A stretch of DNA of 34,767 nucleotides from the NCBI GenBank assembly GCA_905211675.1, contig CAJMBP010000006.1:1-34767 (forward strand). Reading direction: 5' to 3'. The notes beneath the pieces were generated by a model. The model saw nothing but the letters and a program-made list of their open reading frames with translations, had not been told where the DNA came from and did not search any database. Positions 25,072 through 33,519 of this stretch are shown piece after piece. Position 1 is the first letter of the stretch, and each line of letters starts with the position of its first letter. The position numbers and the translations under genes were made by a program. This DNA is from an uncultured Oscillospiraceae bacterium (GTDB lineage: Bacteria > Bacillota > Clostridia > Oscillospirales > Acutalibacteraceae).

Positions 25072-25696
25072 AAAGACAAGAGTTTTAAATGCGGTAAACG
25101 CCCTTGAAAAGCTTTACCCCGACGCAATTTGTTCGTTAGAGTACACCGACGCATTTCAGCTGCTTATTGCAACAAGACTGTCGGCACAGTGTACCGACGC
25201 GCGCGTAAATATGGTAACTCCCGCGCTTTTTGAAAAATATCCTGATGCTCGCAGTATGTCTTGTGCTTCGGTTGCAGATGTCGAAGAGCTTATAAAAACC
25301 TGTGGTCTTTATAAAACAAAGGCTAAAGATTTAGTGGGAATTGCAAAAATGCTTATGTCAGATTTCGGCGGTGCCGTGCCCGACACAATCGAGCAATTAA
25401 CGCGGCTTCCCGGTGTTGGCAGAAAAACCGCAAATCTTGTTTGCGGTGATATTTACGGTAAACCCGCCGTGGTGACCGATACCCACTTTATAAGGCTTTG
25501 CAACCGCTTAGGTCTTGTAAAAACTACCGACCCGCTAAAGGTTGAGAATGCTATGCGAAAACTGTTGCCACCCGAAAAATCAAACGATTTTTGTCATCGC
25601 ACAGTACTTTTTGGGCGTGATATTTGCACAGCACGCAAGACCTATTGCGAGCGGTGCCCAATGAGCGAATTTTGCCCGAGCAGTACAGTAAAATAA
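25064..25696 (+). CDS. nth: Endonuclease III (DNA glycosylase/AP lyase)
   Basis: 210 residues from ATG 25064, which overlaps the upstream gene by 8 nt; a TTG two codons earlier is possible. Base-excision repair of oxidised pyrimidines. The helix-hairpin-helix LPGVGRKTAN carries the catalytic Lys121, the catalytic Asp139 is in VTDTH, and the C-terminal 4Fe-4S loop has Cys188, 195, 198 and 204 in the C-x6-C-x2-C-x5-C pattern. All key residues are intact. A terminator follows. Confidence 0.95.
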   Translation: MDKKTRVLNAVNALEKLYPDAICSLEYTDAFQLLIATRLSAQCTDARVNMVTPALFEKYPDARSMSCASVADVEELIKTCGLYKTKAKDLVGIAKMLMSDFGGAVPDTIEQLTRLPGVGRKTANLVCGDIYGKPAVVTDTHFIRLCNRLGLVKTTDPLKVENAMRKLLPPEKSNDFCHRTVLFGRDICTARKTYCERCPMSEFCPSSTVK

Positions 25697-25708
25697 TAAT
25701 TAAACCGT

Positions 25709-25749
25709 AAAACGCTAATCTTTATTTCAAAATAAAGGTTGGCGTTTTT
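25709..25749 (+). terminator. Intrinsic terminator after nth
   Basis: A 15-bp stem: CGCTAATCTTTATTT (25713-25727) with the arm 25730-25744 (three pairs-class G-U included), then TTTTTA. It abuts the next promoter. Confidence 0.85.
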
Positions 25750-25750
25750 A

Positions 25751-25779
25751 TTGAAATTTATATATAACAGTGGTATAAT
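25751..25779 (+). promoter_or_regulatory. Sigma-A promoter of the reductase/aconitase X operon
   Basis: TTGAAA (25751-25756), 17-bp spacer, perfect TATAAT (25774-25779), about 55 nt before the first ATG. A marR-like operator lies downstream of the -10. Confidence 0.82.
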
Positions 25780-25792
25780 ATTATAGGCAAAT

Positions 25793-25809
25793 AATTCACC
25801 TTATGAACT
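25793..25809. promoter_or_regulatory. Second copy of the marR-type operator
   Basis: AATTCACCTTATGAACT matches 14 of the 17 core positions of the marR site at 12291-12307, and the match goes on into the flanking AA. The half-sites TTCA/TGAA are intact while the inner bases are less symmetric. It lies just after the expected transcription start. Confidence 0.65.
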
Positions 25810-25835
25810 AAATTTTTAAAAAGGCAAGTGATGAA

Positions 25836-27899
25836 ATGGAAACTAAATATGAAGCTTTGTTTACACCTTGGAGCATCGGCAATGTTGAAATAAAAAACCG
25901 AATTGTTATGTGCCCTATGGGCGGCACCTCTTTGTTCGGCTGGTTTGAACTTACGGGTTGCCACTTTGATAAAGAGGCGGCAAATTTGTTTTTGGAAAGG
26001 GCAAAAAACAATGTAGGACTTATAATTCCGGGCATTGCGCCATTGCGTGACACATTTTGGGGTAAATGGCTCTGGCAAAACCCTAAAATGTTTGAAGAGC
26101 TTAAAGTTTTTATGGATGAAATTCATAAAACAGGGGCAAAACTGTTTATACAGCTTACGGCCGGTATGGGTCGTTCCTGGGCTATTACCGAGCTCATAGC
26201 GCCGTTACATAAAAATAAATTTACCAGAGCGCTTATTAAACCGGTTATTGATACTTCCCACGAGCTTGCAAGCCCAAGTGTGCAAAAATCACGTTGGGCG
26301 CACGATATAGAATGCCCTGAAATGACGGTAGAGCAAATACACGAAATTATTGAAGCTTTTGCAAAAACCGCAAAGCTATGCCGCGACGCAGGCGTCGACG
26401 GCGTAGAGGTTCACGCCGTTCACGAGGGGTATTTGCTTGACCAGTTTGCAATAGAATTTTTTAACAAGCGTAAAGACGAATACGGCGGCAGCCTTTAAAA
26501 ACGCTATCGCTTTTCGGCAGAAGTTGTAAAAGCTATAAAAGAGGCATGCGGTCAAGATTATCCCGTATCGCTGCGTTATTCCGTAGAGTCCAAAATGAAG
26601 GGCTTTTGCGAAGGTGCTATGCCGGGTGAAAACTATACCGAGGTCGGCAGAGATATGCAGGAGAGTGAAAAGGCCGCAAAATATTTGCAGGATGCCGGCT
26701 ATGATATGCTTAATGCCGATAACGGCACATACGACTCTTGGTATTGGGCGCATCCGCCTATGTATATGCCGCAAAACTGCAATCTTGACGATGTGGCGCA
26801 TATAAAACAATTTGTTGATATTCCCGTGGTTTGCGCGGGCCGTATGGAACCCGACGTTGGTGCTAAAGCAATTTCCGAAGGTAAAATAGATGCTGTCGGC
26901 GTTGCGCGTCAGTTTCTCGCCGACGGTGAGTGGGTTACTAAACTTATTGAGGAACGCGAAGAGGATATTCGCCCATGTATTTGCTGTCACAATGCCTGCT
27001 TTAATTTTTCTTCTTCAAAGGGTCACGCAAACACGCAAGATTTAAGCGACACAATGGGTCTTTCGCGATGTGCTGTTAACCCGCCGACAATGCAATCTAA
27101 AAAATATCATATTGAAAAAGCCCAAAAGGTAAAAAACATTGCCGTTATAGGCGGCGGTATAGGCGGCATGGAAGCAGCGCTCGTGTGCGCTAAACGCGGT
27201 CATAATGTTACACTTTATGAAAAGAGCGGCGAGCTCGGCGGCGTGTTTATAGCAGCGGCGGCTCCGTCTTTCAAAGAAAAAGACAAGGCACTCATCGCGT
27301 GGTACAAACGTGAGCTCACAAAACACCCGATAAATGTTAAACTGAATACCGAAATTACCGATGTTAAGTCTTTAGACGCTGATGAGGTTATTGTGGCTAC
27401 GGGTGCCAAGGCGCGAAAAATAAATGTTAAAGGTGCCGAAAAGGGTATAGAAGCGTGCGAATATCTGCTTGGCGAAAAAGCAGTAGGCGATAATGTAGTA
27501 GTTATAGGCGGCGGTCTTACCGGCTGTGAAATTGCCTATGACCTTTATTTGAAGGGTAAAAAACCTACCATTGTCGAAATGCAGGATGACCTTATTACAA
27601 CAAAGGGTATTTGTCTTGCGAACACAAGTTATCTGCGAGATTTCTTTAAGACCAACAAGGTGCCAGTTCACTATGAAACCCGCTTGGCTTCTATTGAAGA
27701 CGGTTGCGTATGGCTTGAGGATATGAAATACCAAAAGCAGTTCAAAATTGACGCCGACAGCGTGATTTTATCGGTTGGTTATAACCCTGCTCCTGTCGCT
27801 AAAAAGAGCAGTCATGTTCACATTATCGGCGACGCCTGCAAGGTTGGCAATTTGCGTACGGTAATCTGGCAGGCGTGGGACGTAGCGATGAAGCTTTAA
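25836..27899 (+). pseudogene. Old yellow enzyme/2,4-dienoyl-CoA reductase-like NADH:flavin oxidoreductase, broken by one in-frame TAA
   Basis: Read through, this is a 687-codon three-domain reductase of the FadH/BaiCD type. An FMN TIM barrel (about 1-360: KNRIVMCPMGG, VEVHAVHEGYLLDQF) is followed by a 4Fe-4S site (Cys381, 384, 388 in CICCHNAC and Cys412 in RCAVNP) and FAD and NAD(P) Rossmann domains (IAVIGGGIGGMEAA and VVVIGGGLTGCEIA). Codon 221 (26496-26498) is TAA, in the conserved YGGSL-x-x-RYRF motif where a Glu or Lys codon is expected. The frame is intact on both sides (25836-26495 and 26499-27899), and the 3' part has no convincing start of its own. A single base change, real or a sequencing error, explains it. 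First gene of the operon with aconitase X. Function would be reduction of an activated C=C bond. Confidence 0.85.
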
Positions 27900-27924
27900 T
27901 TAAATTATAAAAGGAGAAATTTTT

Positions 27925-29202
27925 ATGATACTTACCCCTGAGCAACAGGCTATACTTGACGGTGCTAAGGGCGACACCATGGCAAAGGTTATGAAGACCA
28001 TGGTTATGTACGGAGACGCTTTTGAAGCCGAAAAATTAGTGCCCATTACATCAAAAAACAATCATCTTGTAACATCTTTCGGTCTAAAGGTTATGTCACC
28101 TGTTTACGACCTTATGCAGCAGTTGCTTGATTCAGGTGTTATGTCGGGTCAAAAGTTTTCGGTAGACCCAAGACCTATTGATAAAAATGTTCCGGCAAAT
28201 TTTTTGCAAAACCTTGTTTTCGACAAGCTTATGTATACAAAACAAGACTTTTATGAAAACCAGCTTAAAAAATTAGGGCTTATGAATGACGACGCTTTTA
28301 CCTGTACCTGTTATATGGATGAGGTCGGCAACAAGCCGCAAAAAGGCGAGGTGCTTTCTTGGGCGGAATCTTCTGCCGTTGTATATGCAAACTCGGTTTT
28401 AGGCGCCCGTTGCAACCGTAATTCAGGTATTATTGACATTATGGGCTCAATTGTAGGCTATGTGCCGTATTTCGGTCTGCTTACCGATGAGGGCAGAAAA
28501 GCCGACTGGGTAGTTAAAATTGAAACCACGAAAAAGCCCGAGGCTCAGCTTTTGGGCTCTGCCATAGGTATGAAGGTTATGGAGGATGTGCCTTACATAG
28601 TCGGTCTTGATAAATGGCTGGGCACCGAGCTTGATGACGCCGCCTGCACATACCTTAAAGATTTCGGCGCGGCTACCGCGTCAAACGGTGCTGTCGGACT
28701 TTATCATATTGAAAATCTTACCCCCGAGGCGGTCGAGCAGGGGCAGTCGCTTATAAAGGAAAACGCAAAGGTTTATGTTGTTGATGACGCCGAGCTTGAA
28801 AGAGTTTATAAGGAATACCCTGTTGTTTGGAAAAACACCGAAGCGAAACCTAAGCTTTGCTTTATGGGTTGCCCACACATGAGCCTTGAACAGTTGAAAT
28901 CTTGGACCGATAGGGTTGAAACGTCACTTAAAGAGTCCGGCAATAAAAAGGTAGTAATACCCACTGTATTTACGGCGGCTCCAAAGGTGTTAGAACAGTT
29001 TAACAAAACCGAATATGCCGAAAGACTTAAGGCCACAGGCGTTATAACCTCATACATTTGTCCGCTTATGTATATGAACAATCCGCTTTGCAAATCAATG
29101 CCGGTTATAACATCGTCAAATAAACTGCGTACATATACAACCGCGCGTTATTATACTGATGATGAAATACTTGCGGCAATTACAAAAGGAGGTAACAAGT
29201 AA
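27925..29202 (+). CDS. Aconitase X catalytic (large) subunit
   Basis: 425 residues of the AcnX_Cat family (formerly DUF521). Recognisable parts: LTPEQQAILDGAKGDTMAKV at the N-terminus, the AFTCTCYMDEVGN cysteine region, LSWAESSAVVYANSVLGARC with NRNSG following, and CFMGCPHMSLEQL near the C-terminus; the cysteines fit an iron-sulfur cluster as in known members. Characterised AcnX enzymes are dehydratases: cis-3-hydroxy-L-proline dehydratase in some bacteria and mevalonate-5-phosphate dehydratase in archaea. Which reaction this one catalyses cannot be read from the sequence. AAAGGAG precedes the ATG. The gene shares one base with the small-subunit start, so the two subunits are co-translated. 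Confidence 0.92.
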   Translation: MILTPEQQAILDGAKGDTMAKVMKTMVMYGDAFEAEKLVPITSKNNHLVTSFGLKVMSPVYDLMQQLLDSGVMSGQKFSVDPRPIDKNVPANFLQNLVFDKLMYTKQDFYENQLKKLGLMNDDAFTCTCYMDEVGNKPQKGEVLSWAESSAVVYANSVLGARCNRNSGIIDIMGSIVGYVPYFGLLTDEGRKADWVVKIETTKKPEAQLLGSAIGMKVMEDVPYIVGLDKWLGTELDDAACTYLKDFGAATASNGAVGLYHIENLTPEAVEQGQSLIKENAKVYVVDDAELERVYKEYPVVWKNTEAKPKLCFMGCPHMSLEQLKSWTDRVETSLKESGNKKVVIPTVFTAAPKVLEQFNKTEYAERLKATGVITSYICPLMYMNNPLCKSMPVITSSNKLRTYTTARYYTDDEILAAITKGGNK

Positions 29203-29645
29203 TGAAAGAATTTAAAGGAAGAGTAGTTACCCCGGGCAATGTTACTGCCAAAGCCGTGGTGTCAAAACAAGGCTTCAATACATTAGCATCTATGCAAATG
29301 GCGCTACAGTTCGGCGACAAGCAAACCAAGTGCGGCGACCAGAACAACGCCGACATTTACGGTAAGCCGCTTTGCGGCGCGGCACTGTGCCTGCCACAAA
29401 CAATAGGCTCTACCACAGGCGGCTTGGTGCTTTATTGCGCCTGCGCTATGGGCAGACAACCTGCCTGTATGCTGTTTGCAAATCATATTGATTCGCTCGC
29501 CGCGGCGGGTGCAGTGCTTGCTGATGTTTGGGTTGACGGTATAACAATGCCGGTTATCGACTGCTTGGGCGATGAATTTTTAGATTATGTAAAAGACGGT
29601 ATGACAATTTCGGTAAAAGAAGACGGTACGGTAGAAGTAGGATAG
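29202..29645 (+). CDS. Aconitase X swivel (small) subunit
   Basis: 147 residues of the AcnX swivel family (formerly DUF126). Motifs: KEFKGRVVTPGNVTAKAVVS, GKPLCGAALCLPQTIGSTTG (the substrate loop with conserved Gly-Ser-Thr), and DSLAAAGAVLADVWVDGITM. It pairs with the catalytic subunit encoded immediately upstream to make the dehydratase active site. A GGAGG site (in aaaggaggtaac) lies 6 nt before the ATG. Separate subunits rather than a fused protein are the two-gene AcnX form. Confidence 0.93.
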   Translation: MKEFKGRVVTPGNVTAKAVVSKQGFNTLASMQMALQFGDKQTKCGDQNNADIYGKPLCGAALCLPQTIGSTTGGLVLYCACAMGRQPACMLFANHIDSLAAAGAVLADVWVDGITMPVIDCLGDEFLDYVKDGMTISVKEDGTVEVG

Positions 29646-29649
29646 TGTT

Positions 29650-31344
29650 ATGAGTTTTAAAAACAGAGTTTACAATTTGATGAAAGCTTGGTGTGATGAG
29701 CTGCTCAAAACACAACTTGATATGCCTGACCCTTTGCTTGACGGTGCAATTTTGTGCCCCGGTTGTGCGATTGTTCACGGCCGATGCGCCGATATGATTT
29801 TGCCGCTTGTATTGCTTTATGACAAAACAGGCGAGGAGCGTTATCTGACGGCGGCTAAAAGGTTGATTGACTGGACCGAATATAATCTTCTGACCGAGCA
29901 CGACGATTACCGCAATGACCTCGGCAACCGTTGGAAAGGCACAAATATTTTTTCCTGCCTTGCAATAGGTGAAACTCTGCACAGATTCGGCAATATTTTA
30001 GACAAAGAAACTTTTGAAAAATGGGACAGCATTTTTCGCCGCCGTGCCGCCGCGGCTATAGGCTTTTGTGAAAAGGTTGGTCCTCATATTAACTATAACG
30101 CAGGTGCGGCGGCAATGTTTGCATTCGCCTATAATTATACGGGCGAGCAAAAATTTTTAGCTGAGGCCTTAAAACAAGAGGCTTTTTGCCGCGAGCATTT
30201 TGACAATGAGGGTCTGTTCTTCGGCGAGGGCAAGCCTCTTGACGGCACTACCGCAAAGGGCTGTCATTTTATAGATATGGGATATAACCTTGAAGAATCT
30301 ATACCGCTTCTTGTTATGCATTCTGTATGGCTTAATGATGCCGAAAAAATAAAATTTTACACCGACCGCGCAATCGACCATTTGGGCTTTATGTTGCCAG
30401 ATGGCGCAATAGATAACAGCTGGGGTACAAGGCAAAACAAATGGACCTATTGGGGCAGTCGCACCAGCGACGGTATGCACGAGGGCTTTGTGTATATAGC
30501 AAAAAATAACCCCGTAATTGCAAAGGCGGTTCGCAAAAACACCGAACTGCTGAAAGCCTGCACACACGGCGGCAGACTTTACGGCGGACTTATGTATAAA
30601 TCGGCAAATGAGCCCGCTTGTGTTCATCACGCGTTTGACCACGCAAAATCGCTTGCGGTTTTGTATCTTGAAATGGGCAGTGAGTTTGAAAATTGTGAGG
30701 GCGCCGTGTTGCCGCGCGAAAGCGAGGGTGTAAGGTCTTATCAAAACGGTTATCTTTATACCGTTACCAAGGGCGATTTTATTGCCACGGTCAATGCATG
30801 CGACACTCATATATATTCGGGCAGTGAAACGGGCGGAGGCGCCTTGAGTATGCTGTGGCACAAAAAGTACGGTGCAATATTGGCGGCAACCCTTAACCGT
30901 TTTGTAACTACCGAGCCGCTTAATATGCAAATTCAGCGTAATGTTGACGAAGAGCTTTGCAATACCGCCCGTGTGGGCAGTTCCGACCTTGACAAAACGG
31001 TACAGCTTGCACGCGACGGTTATACGGTTACTGCGACAAGCGAGCAAAACGGTTTCAAGGTAAAATATGATTTTTGCGGCGACAGCGTAAAATTGGGCGT
31101 TTTGTCCGATCGCGATACCGAGTATGTATTGCCTGTTGTAAGCCAAAGCGGCGATAGTGTGAGCATATCTGAAAACGAAATAATTTTTAAGAATATGCTG
31201 TCGGTTTCATTTGACGGCGAATGCACTGTTACCCCCGAAGGCGAAAAGCGGCATTTTCACCCTGTCGGAGGATTTCAGTATAAGCATCTTACATTTCCCG
31301 TCAAAGCAGATAAAGAACTGCATATTGTAATCAGAGTTATATAA
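29650..31344 (+). CDS. (alpha/alpha)-barrel protein, possible glycan hydrolase or lyase
   Basis: 564 residues, no signal peptide or membrane segment, so cytoplasmic. The first about 360 residues are helical with hairpin-repeat phrases (MILPLVLLYDKTGEERYLTA, AAMFAFAYNYTGEQKFLAEA, THGGRLYGGLMYKSANEPAC) and motifs HINYNAGAAA, WTYWGSRTSDG and HHAFDHAKSLA, as in six-hairpin glycosidases and heparinase-like lyases. The last about 200 residues are beta-rich, as in the C-terminal sandwich of such lyases. I cannot place it in a named family. It begins 4 nt after the aconitase X small-subunit stop, so it is in the same operon and presumably acts on the same or a precursor compound. A terminator follows. 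Confidence 0.7.
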   Translation: MSFKNRVYNLMKAWCDELLKTQLDMPDPLLDGAILCPGCAIVHGRCADMILPLVLLYDKTGEERYLTAAKRLIDWTEYNLLTEHDDYRNDLGNRWKGTNIFSCLAIGETLHRFGNILDKETFEKWDSIFRRRAAAAIGFCEKVGPHINYNAGAAAMFAFAYNYTGEQKFLAEALKQEAFCREHFDNEGLFFGEGKPLDGTTAKGCHFIDMGYNLEESIPLLVMHSVWLNDAEKIKFYTDRAIDHLGFMLPDGAIDNSWGTRQNKWTYWGSRTSDGMHEGFVYIAKNNPVIAKAVRKNTELLKACTHGGRLYGGLMYKSANEPACVHHAFDHAKSLAVLYLEMGSEFENCEGAVLPRESEGVRSYQNGYLYTVTKGDFIATVNACDTHIYSGSETGGGALSMLWHKKYGAILAATLNRFVTTEPLNMQIQRNVDEELCNTARVGSSDLDKTVQLARDGYTVTATSEQNGFKVKYDFCGDSVKLGVLSDRDTEYVLPVVSQSGDSVSISENEIIFKNMLSVSFDGECTVTPEGEKRHFHPVGGFQYKHLTFPVKADKELHIVIRVI

Positions 31345-31349
31345 TTCGG

Positions 31350-31379
31350 GGCGCAGTTTTTTAACTGCGCCTGCATTTT
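31350..31379 (+). terminator. Intrinsic terminator after the aconitase X operon
   Basis: GGCGCAGTT (31350-31358) pairs with AACTGCGCC (31363-31371), TTTT loop, then TGCATTTT. The T tract is interrupted, so some read-through to the kinase gene is possible. Confidence 0.7.
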
Positions 31380-31408
31380 ATAATAACATGTTTTAAGGAG
31401 CAAAAACT

Positions 31409-32248
31409 ATGCAAAAAAGAGTGGCGGCAATTCATGATATTTCCTGTTTCGGCAAGTGCTCGCTTACTGTGGCTCTGCCGATAATTTCGGCGGCGGGTAT
31501 CGAGTGCGCCTGCATACCCACAGCGGTGCTTTCAACCCATACAGGCGGTTTTTCAGGTTATACCTTTCGTGATTTAACCGAAGATATTATGCCCGTAGCA
31601 AATCATTGGAAAAAAGAGAATTTGAGCTTTGATGCCTTGTATACGGGTTATCTCGGCTCCGTAGAGCAAATTGACCTTGTATGCAGCGCGGTCGAGCTTT
31701 TACGAACAAAAGATACGATTGTTACAGTCGACCCTGTTATGGCAGACCACGGCAGGCTTTACAGCGGCTTTGCTCAAAATTTCCCAAAAGAAATGACACG
31801 CCTTTGCGCCAAAGCCGACATAATTACCCCAAATATTACCGAGGCGGCGTTTATGACCGATATGCCGTATATTGAAGCGCCTCATACTAAAGAATACATT
31901 AGCGGCCTGTTGCAGGGTCTTTGCAAAATTACAGACGCAAAAATAGTGCTTACGGGTATTTGCTTTAATAAAGGCGAAATCGGTGTCGCCTGCCTTGACG
32001 GCGAAAAGTCGGAATATGTTTTTACACCGTTGGTAGACGCCGCTTATCACGGCACAGGCGATATTTTTGCAAGCACCCTTATCGCTGCAATTTTAAACGG
32101 TAAGCCGTTAAAAGAAGCCGCGCTCATTGCCGCAAAATACACGTCAGGCTGTATTAAACTTACCAAAGAACAATACCCGCAAATGAAATACGGCGTAAAT
32201 TTTGAAGCCGAAATACCTAATCTTTTGAAGCTGCTGGAAAAAATATAG
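31409..32248 (+). CDS. Pyridoxamine/pyridoxal kinase (PfkB-like, PdxY type)
   Basis: 279 residues. It opens QKRVAAIHDISCFGKCSLTV, the pattern of the clostridial pyridoxamine kinase group, and keeps VTVDPVMADHGRLY, ADIITPNITEAAFM and the catalytic YHGTGDIFAS anion-hole motif with its Asp. It phosphorylates B6 vitamers with ATP in the cytoplasm as part of PLP salvage. AAGGAG precedes the ATG by 7 nt. It lies behind a terminator and just before spoIIID, without an obvious functional link to either side. Confidence 0.9.
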   Translation: MQKRVAAIHDISCFGKCSLTVALPIISAAGIECACIPTAVLSTHTGGFSGYTFRDLTEDIMPVANHWKKENLSFDALYTGYLGSVEQIDLVCSAVELLRTKDTIVTVDPVMADHGRLYSGFAQNFPKEMTRLCAKADIITPNITEAAFMTDMPYIEAPHTKEYISGLLQGLCKITDAKIVLTGICFNKGEIGVACLDGEKSEYVFTPLVDAAYHGTGDIFASTLIAAILNGKPLKEAALIAAKYTSGCIKLTKEQYPQMKYGVNFEAEIPNLLKLLEKI

Positions 32249-32250
32249 GT

Positions 32251-32280
32251 ATCATAAAAACAAGAGTTCTCTCATACAAT
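32251..32280 (+). promoter_or_regulatory. SigE-type sporulation promoter of spoIIID
   Basis: -35-like ATCATAAA (32251-32258) and -10 CATACAAT (32273-32280) with a 14-nt spacer, matching the known sigma-E consensus of sporulating Firmicutes. It starts 3 nt after the kinase stop and lies 29 nt before the spoIIID start. Confidence 0.8.
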
Positions 32281-32308
32281 TAACTAAGTCCTTTAAGGAG
32301 TTGATTGT

Positions 32309-32557
32309 GTGAGAGATTTTTCTGATGATAGGGCAATAACGCTGGGCGAGTATATAGTCAAAACGGGCGCCACGGTGCGTGCCGCGGCAAAGGTTTTTAA
32401 AATAAGCAAATCTACCGTACATAAGGATGTTACCGAGCGGCTTTTTTATATTGACCGATTGCTTTATAATCAGGTAAAAACGGTGCTTGAAAAAAACAAG
32501 AGTGAACGGCATATACGAGGCGGTATGGCAACCCGCCGTAAATATAAGGGCGAATGA
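32309..32557 (+). CDS. spoIIID: Sporulation transcription factor SpoIIID
   Basis: 82 residues, the normal size. The helix-turn-helix TVRAAAKVFKISKSTVHKDV and the basic C-terminal RHIRGGMATRRKYKGE are diagnostic. A mother-cell DNA-binding protein that tunes the sigma-E regulon and helps switch to sigma-K during endospore formation. Start GTG at 32309 with AAGGAG 8 nt upstream. Its SigE-type promoter is visible just upstream, matching the regulation known in Bacillus. It shows the organism, or its recent ancestor, makes endospores. Confidence 0.95.
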   Translation: MRDFSDDRAITLGEYIVKTGATVRAAAKVFKISKSTVHKDVTERLFYIDRLLYNQVKTVLEKNKSERHIRGGMATRRKYKGE

Positions 32558-32561
32558 AAAA

Positions 32562-32592
32562 CCGCTGTCGAAATTTTCGACAGCGGAACTTT
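32562..32592. terminator. Bidirectional terminator between spoIIID and the DMT transporter gene
   Basis: CCGCTGTCGA (32562-32571) with TCGACAGCGG (32577-32586); T run on the plus side (AACTTTTT) and, on the minus strand, a T run from the plus-strand AAAAA at 32557-32561. Serves both convergent genes. Confidence 0.9.
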
Positions 32593-33519
32593 TTATGCAT
32601 TTTTCTTTTTAAAAAATTCCGGGGTTTGCGCCAAAACTATTGCGGCGAACACAAGCAGACAGCCGATAATTTCGTTTCCTTTAAGCGCGTTACCCGTAAT
32701 TCCCCACCCGCCGAGAGCGGCAAATACGCTTTCAAGGCTCATAGAAAGCGAGGCTATTGCGGGCTCGGCATATTTTTGACCTACAATTTGAAGCGTATAG
32801 GCAATACCGCTCGATACTATGCCCATATATAAAATTTCGGGAATTACCGAAACAATGCTTGAAATGTTTATTGTGTCAATTTCAAATATAAGCGCCATAA
32901 TACCCGATACTATGCCGCAAAAAATAAACTGAAACGCCGAAAGCCTTACGCCGCCTACGGCGCCGCAGTATTTGTCGATTACTATAATATGTAATGAAAA
33001 AGCGAGTGTGCAGCCGAGCACCAATATATCGGCAAAATAGAAGCCGCTCACACCTTCAAAAAGGCAAAGCATATAAAAACCGACAAGCGCAACCAAAGCC
33101 GAAAGCCAAACAACAACCGGTACCTTTTTCTTTACAAACACCGACAAAATCGGCACAATTATTACATAAAGCGCAGTCAAAAAGCCGGAGCGCGCCTCGG
33201 TCGGCACGCCGTCGGGGTAGGCGGCAATACCGAACTGCTGAAAGTTGGTTGAAATTGCAAGAACTACACCGCATACAATGCCGCCTGTAAGTAAAAGCTT
33301 TTTGTTCATGGTTTTCGGCACGGGGATATAGTCTTTGTTGAATATAGATTTAATTCCCATAAAAGCGAATAAAAACACGGCGCCTATAAAAGAGCGCATA
33401 CAGTTAAATGTAAAGGGCGGAATTTTGTCTGCCGCACGGTTTTGCACCACAAATGCAAGCCCCCACAGCAATGCCGCAAGGCAGAGTATAAGGCTGCCCT
33501 TGATGTTATTCTTTTTCAT
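32593..33519 (-). CDS. DMT family transporter (EamA/drug-metabolite type)
   Basis: 308 residues with about ten membrane segments in two EamA repeats (first begins GSLILCLAALLWGLAFVVQN; second is near FAALGGWGITGNALKG). These proteins export metabolites or amino acids; the substrate cannot be predicted. Its start overlaps the end of the tex gene by 14 nt, so they are probably co-transcribed. Confidence 0.9.
   Translation of the reverse strand: MKKNNIKGSLILCLAALLWGLAFVVQNRAADKIPPFTFNCMRSFIGAVFLFAFMGIKSIFNKDYIPVPKTMNKKLLLTGGIVCGVVLAISTNFQQFGIAAYPDGVPTEARSGFLTALYVIIVPILSVFVKKKVPVVVWLSALVALVGFYMLCLFEGVSGFYFADILVLGCTLAFSLHIIVIDKYCGAVGGVRLSAFQFIFCGIVSGIMALIFEIDTINISSIVSVIPEILYMGIVSSGIAYTLQIVGQKYAEPAIASLSMSLESVFAALGGWGITGNALKGNEIIGCLLVFAAIVLAQTPEFFKKKNA

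Noticed and set aside
26496..26498. Stop-codon reassignment or selenocysteine-like recoding at the TAA
   Set aside because: TAA ends several other intact genes here (marR, rpsO, pnp, nth), so it is a normal stop; TAA is not a selenocysteine codon and I see no recoding element.
30169..31146. Long open frame of 325 codons on the minus strand
   Set aside because: It lies wholly opposite the (alpha/alpha)-barrel gene, has no ribosome-binding site or known motif, and has the Cys/Tyr/Val-rich look of an antisense shadow.
31379..31384. TATAAT before the pyridoxamine kinase gene
   Set aside because: No acceptable -35 at 16-18 bp; the upstream bases belong to the terminator hairpin.
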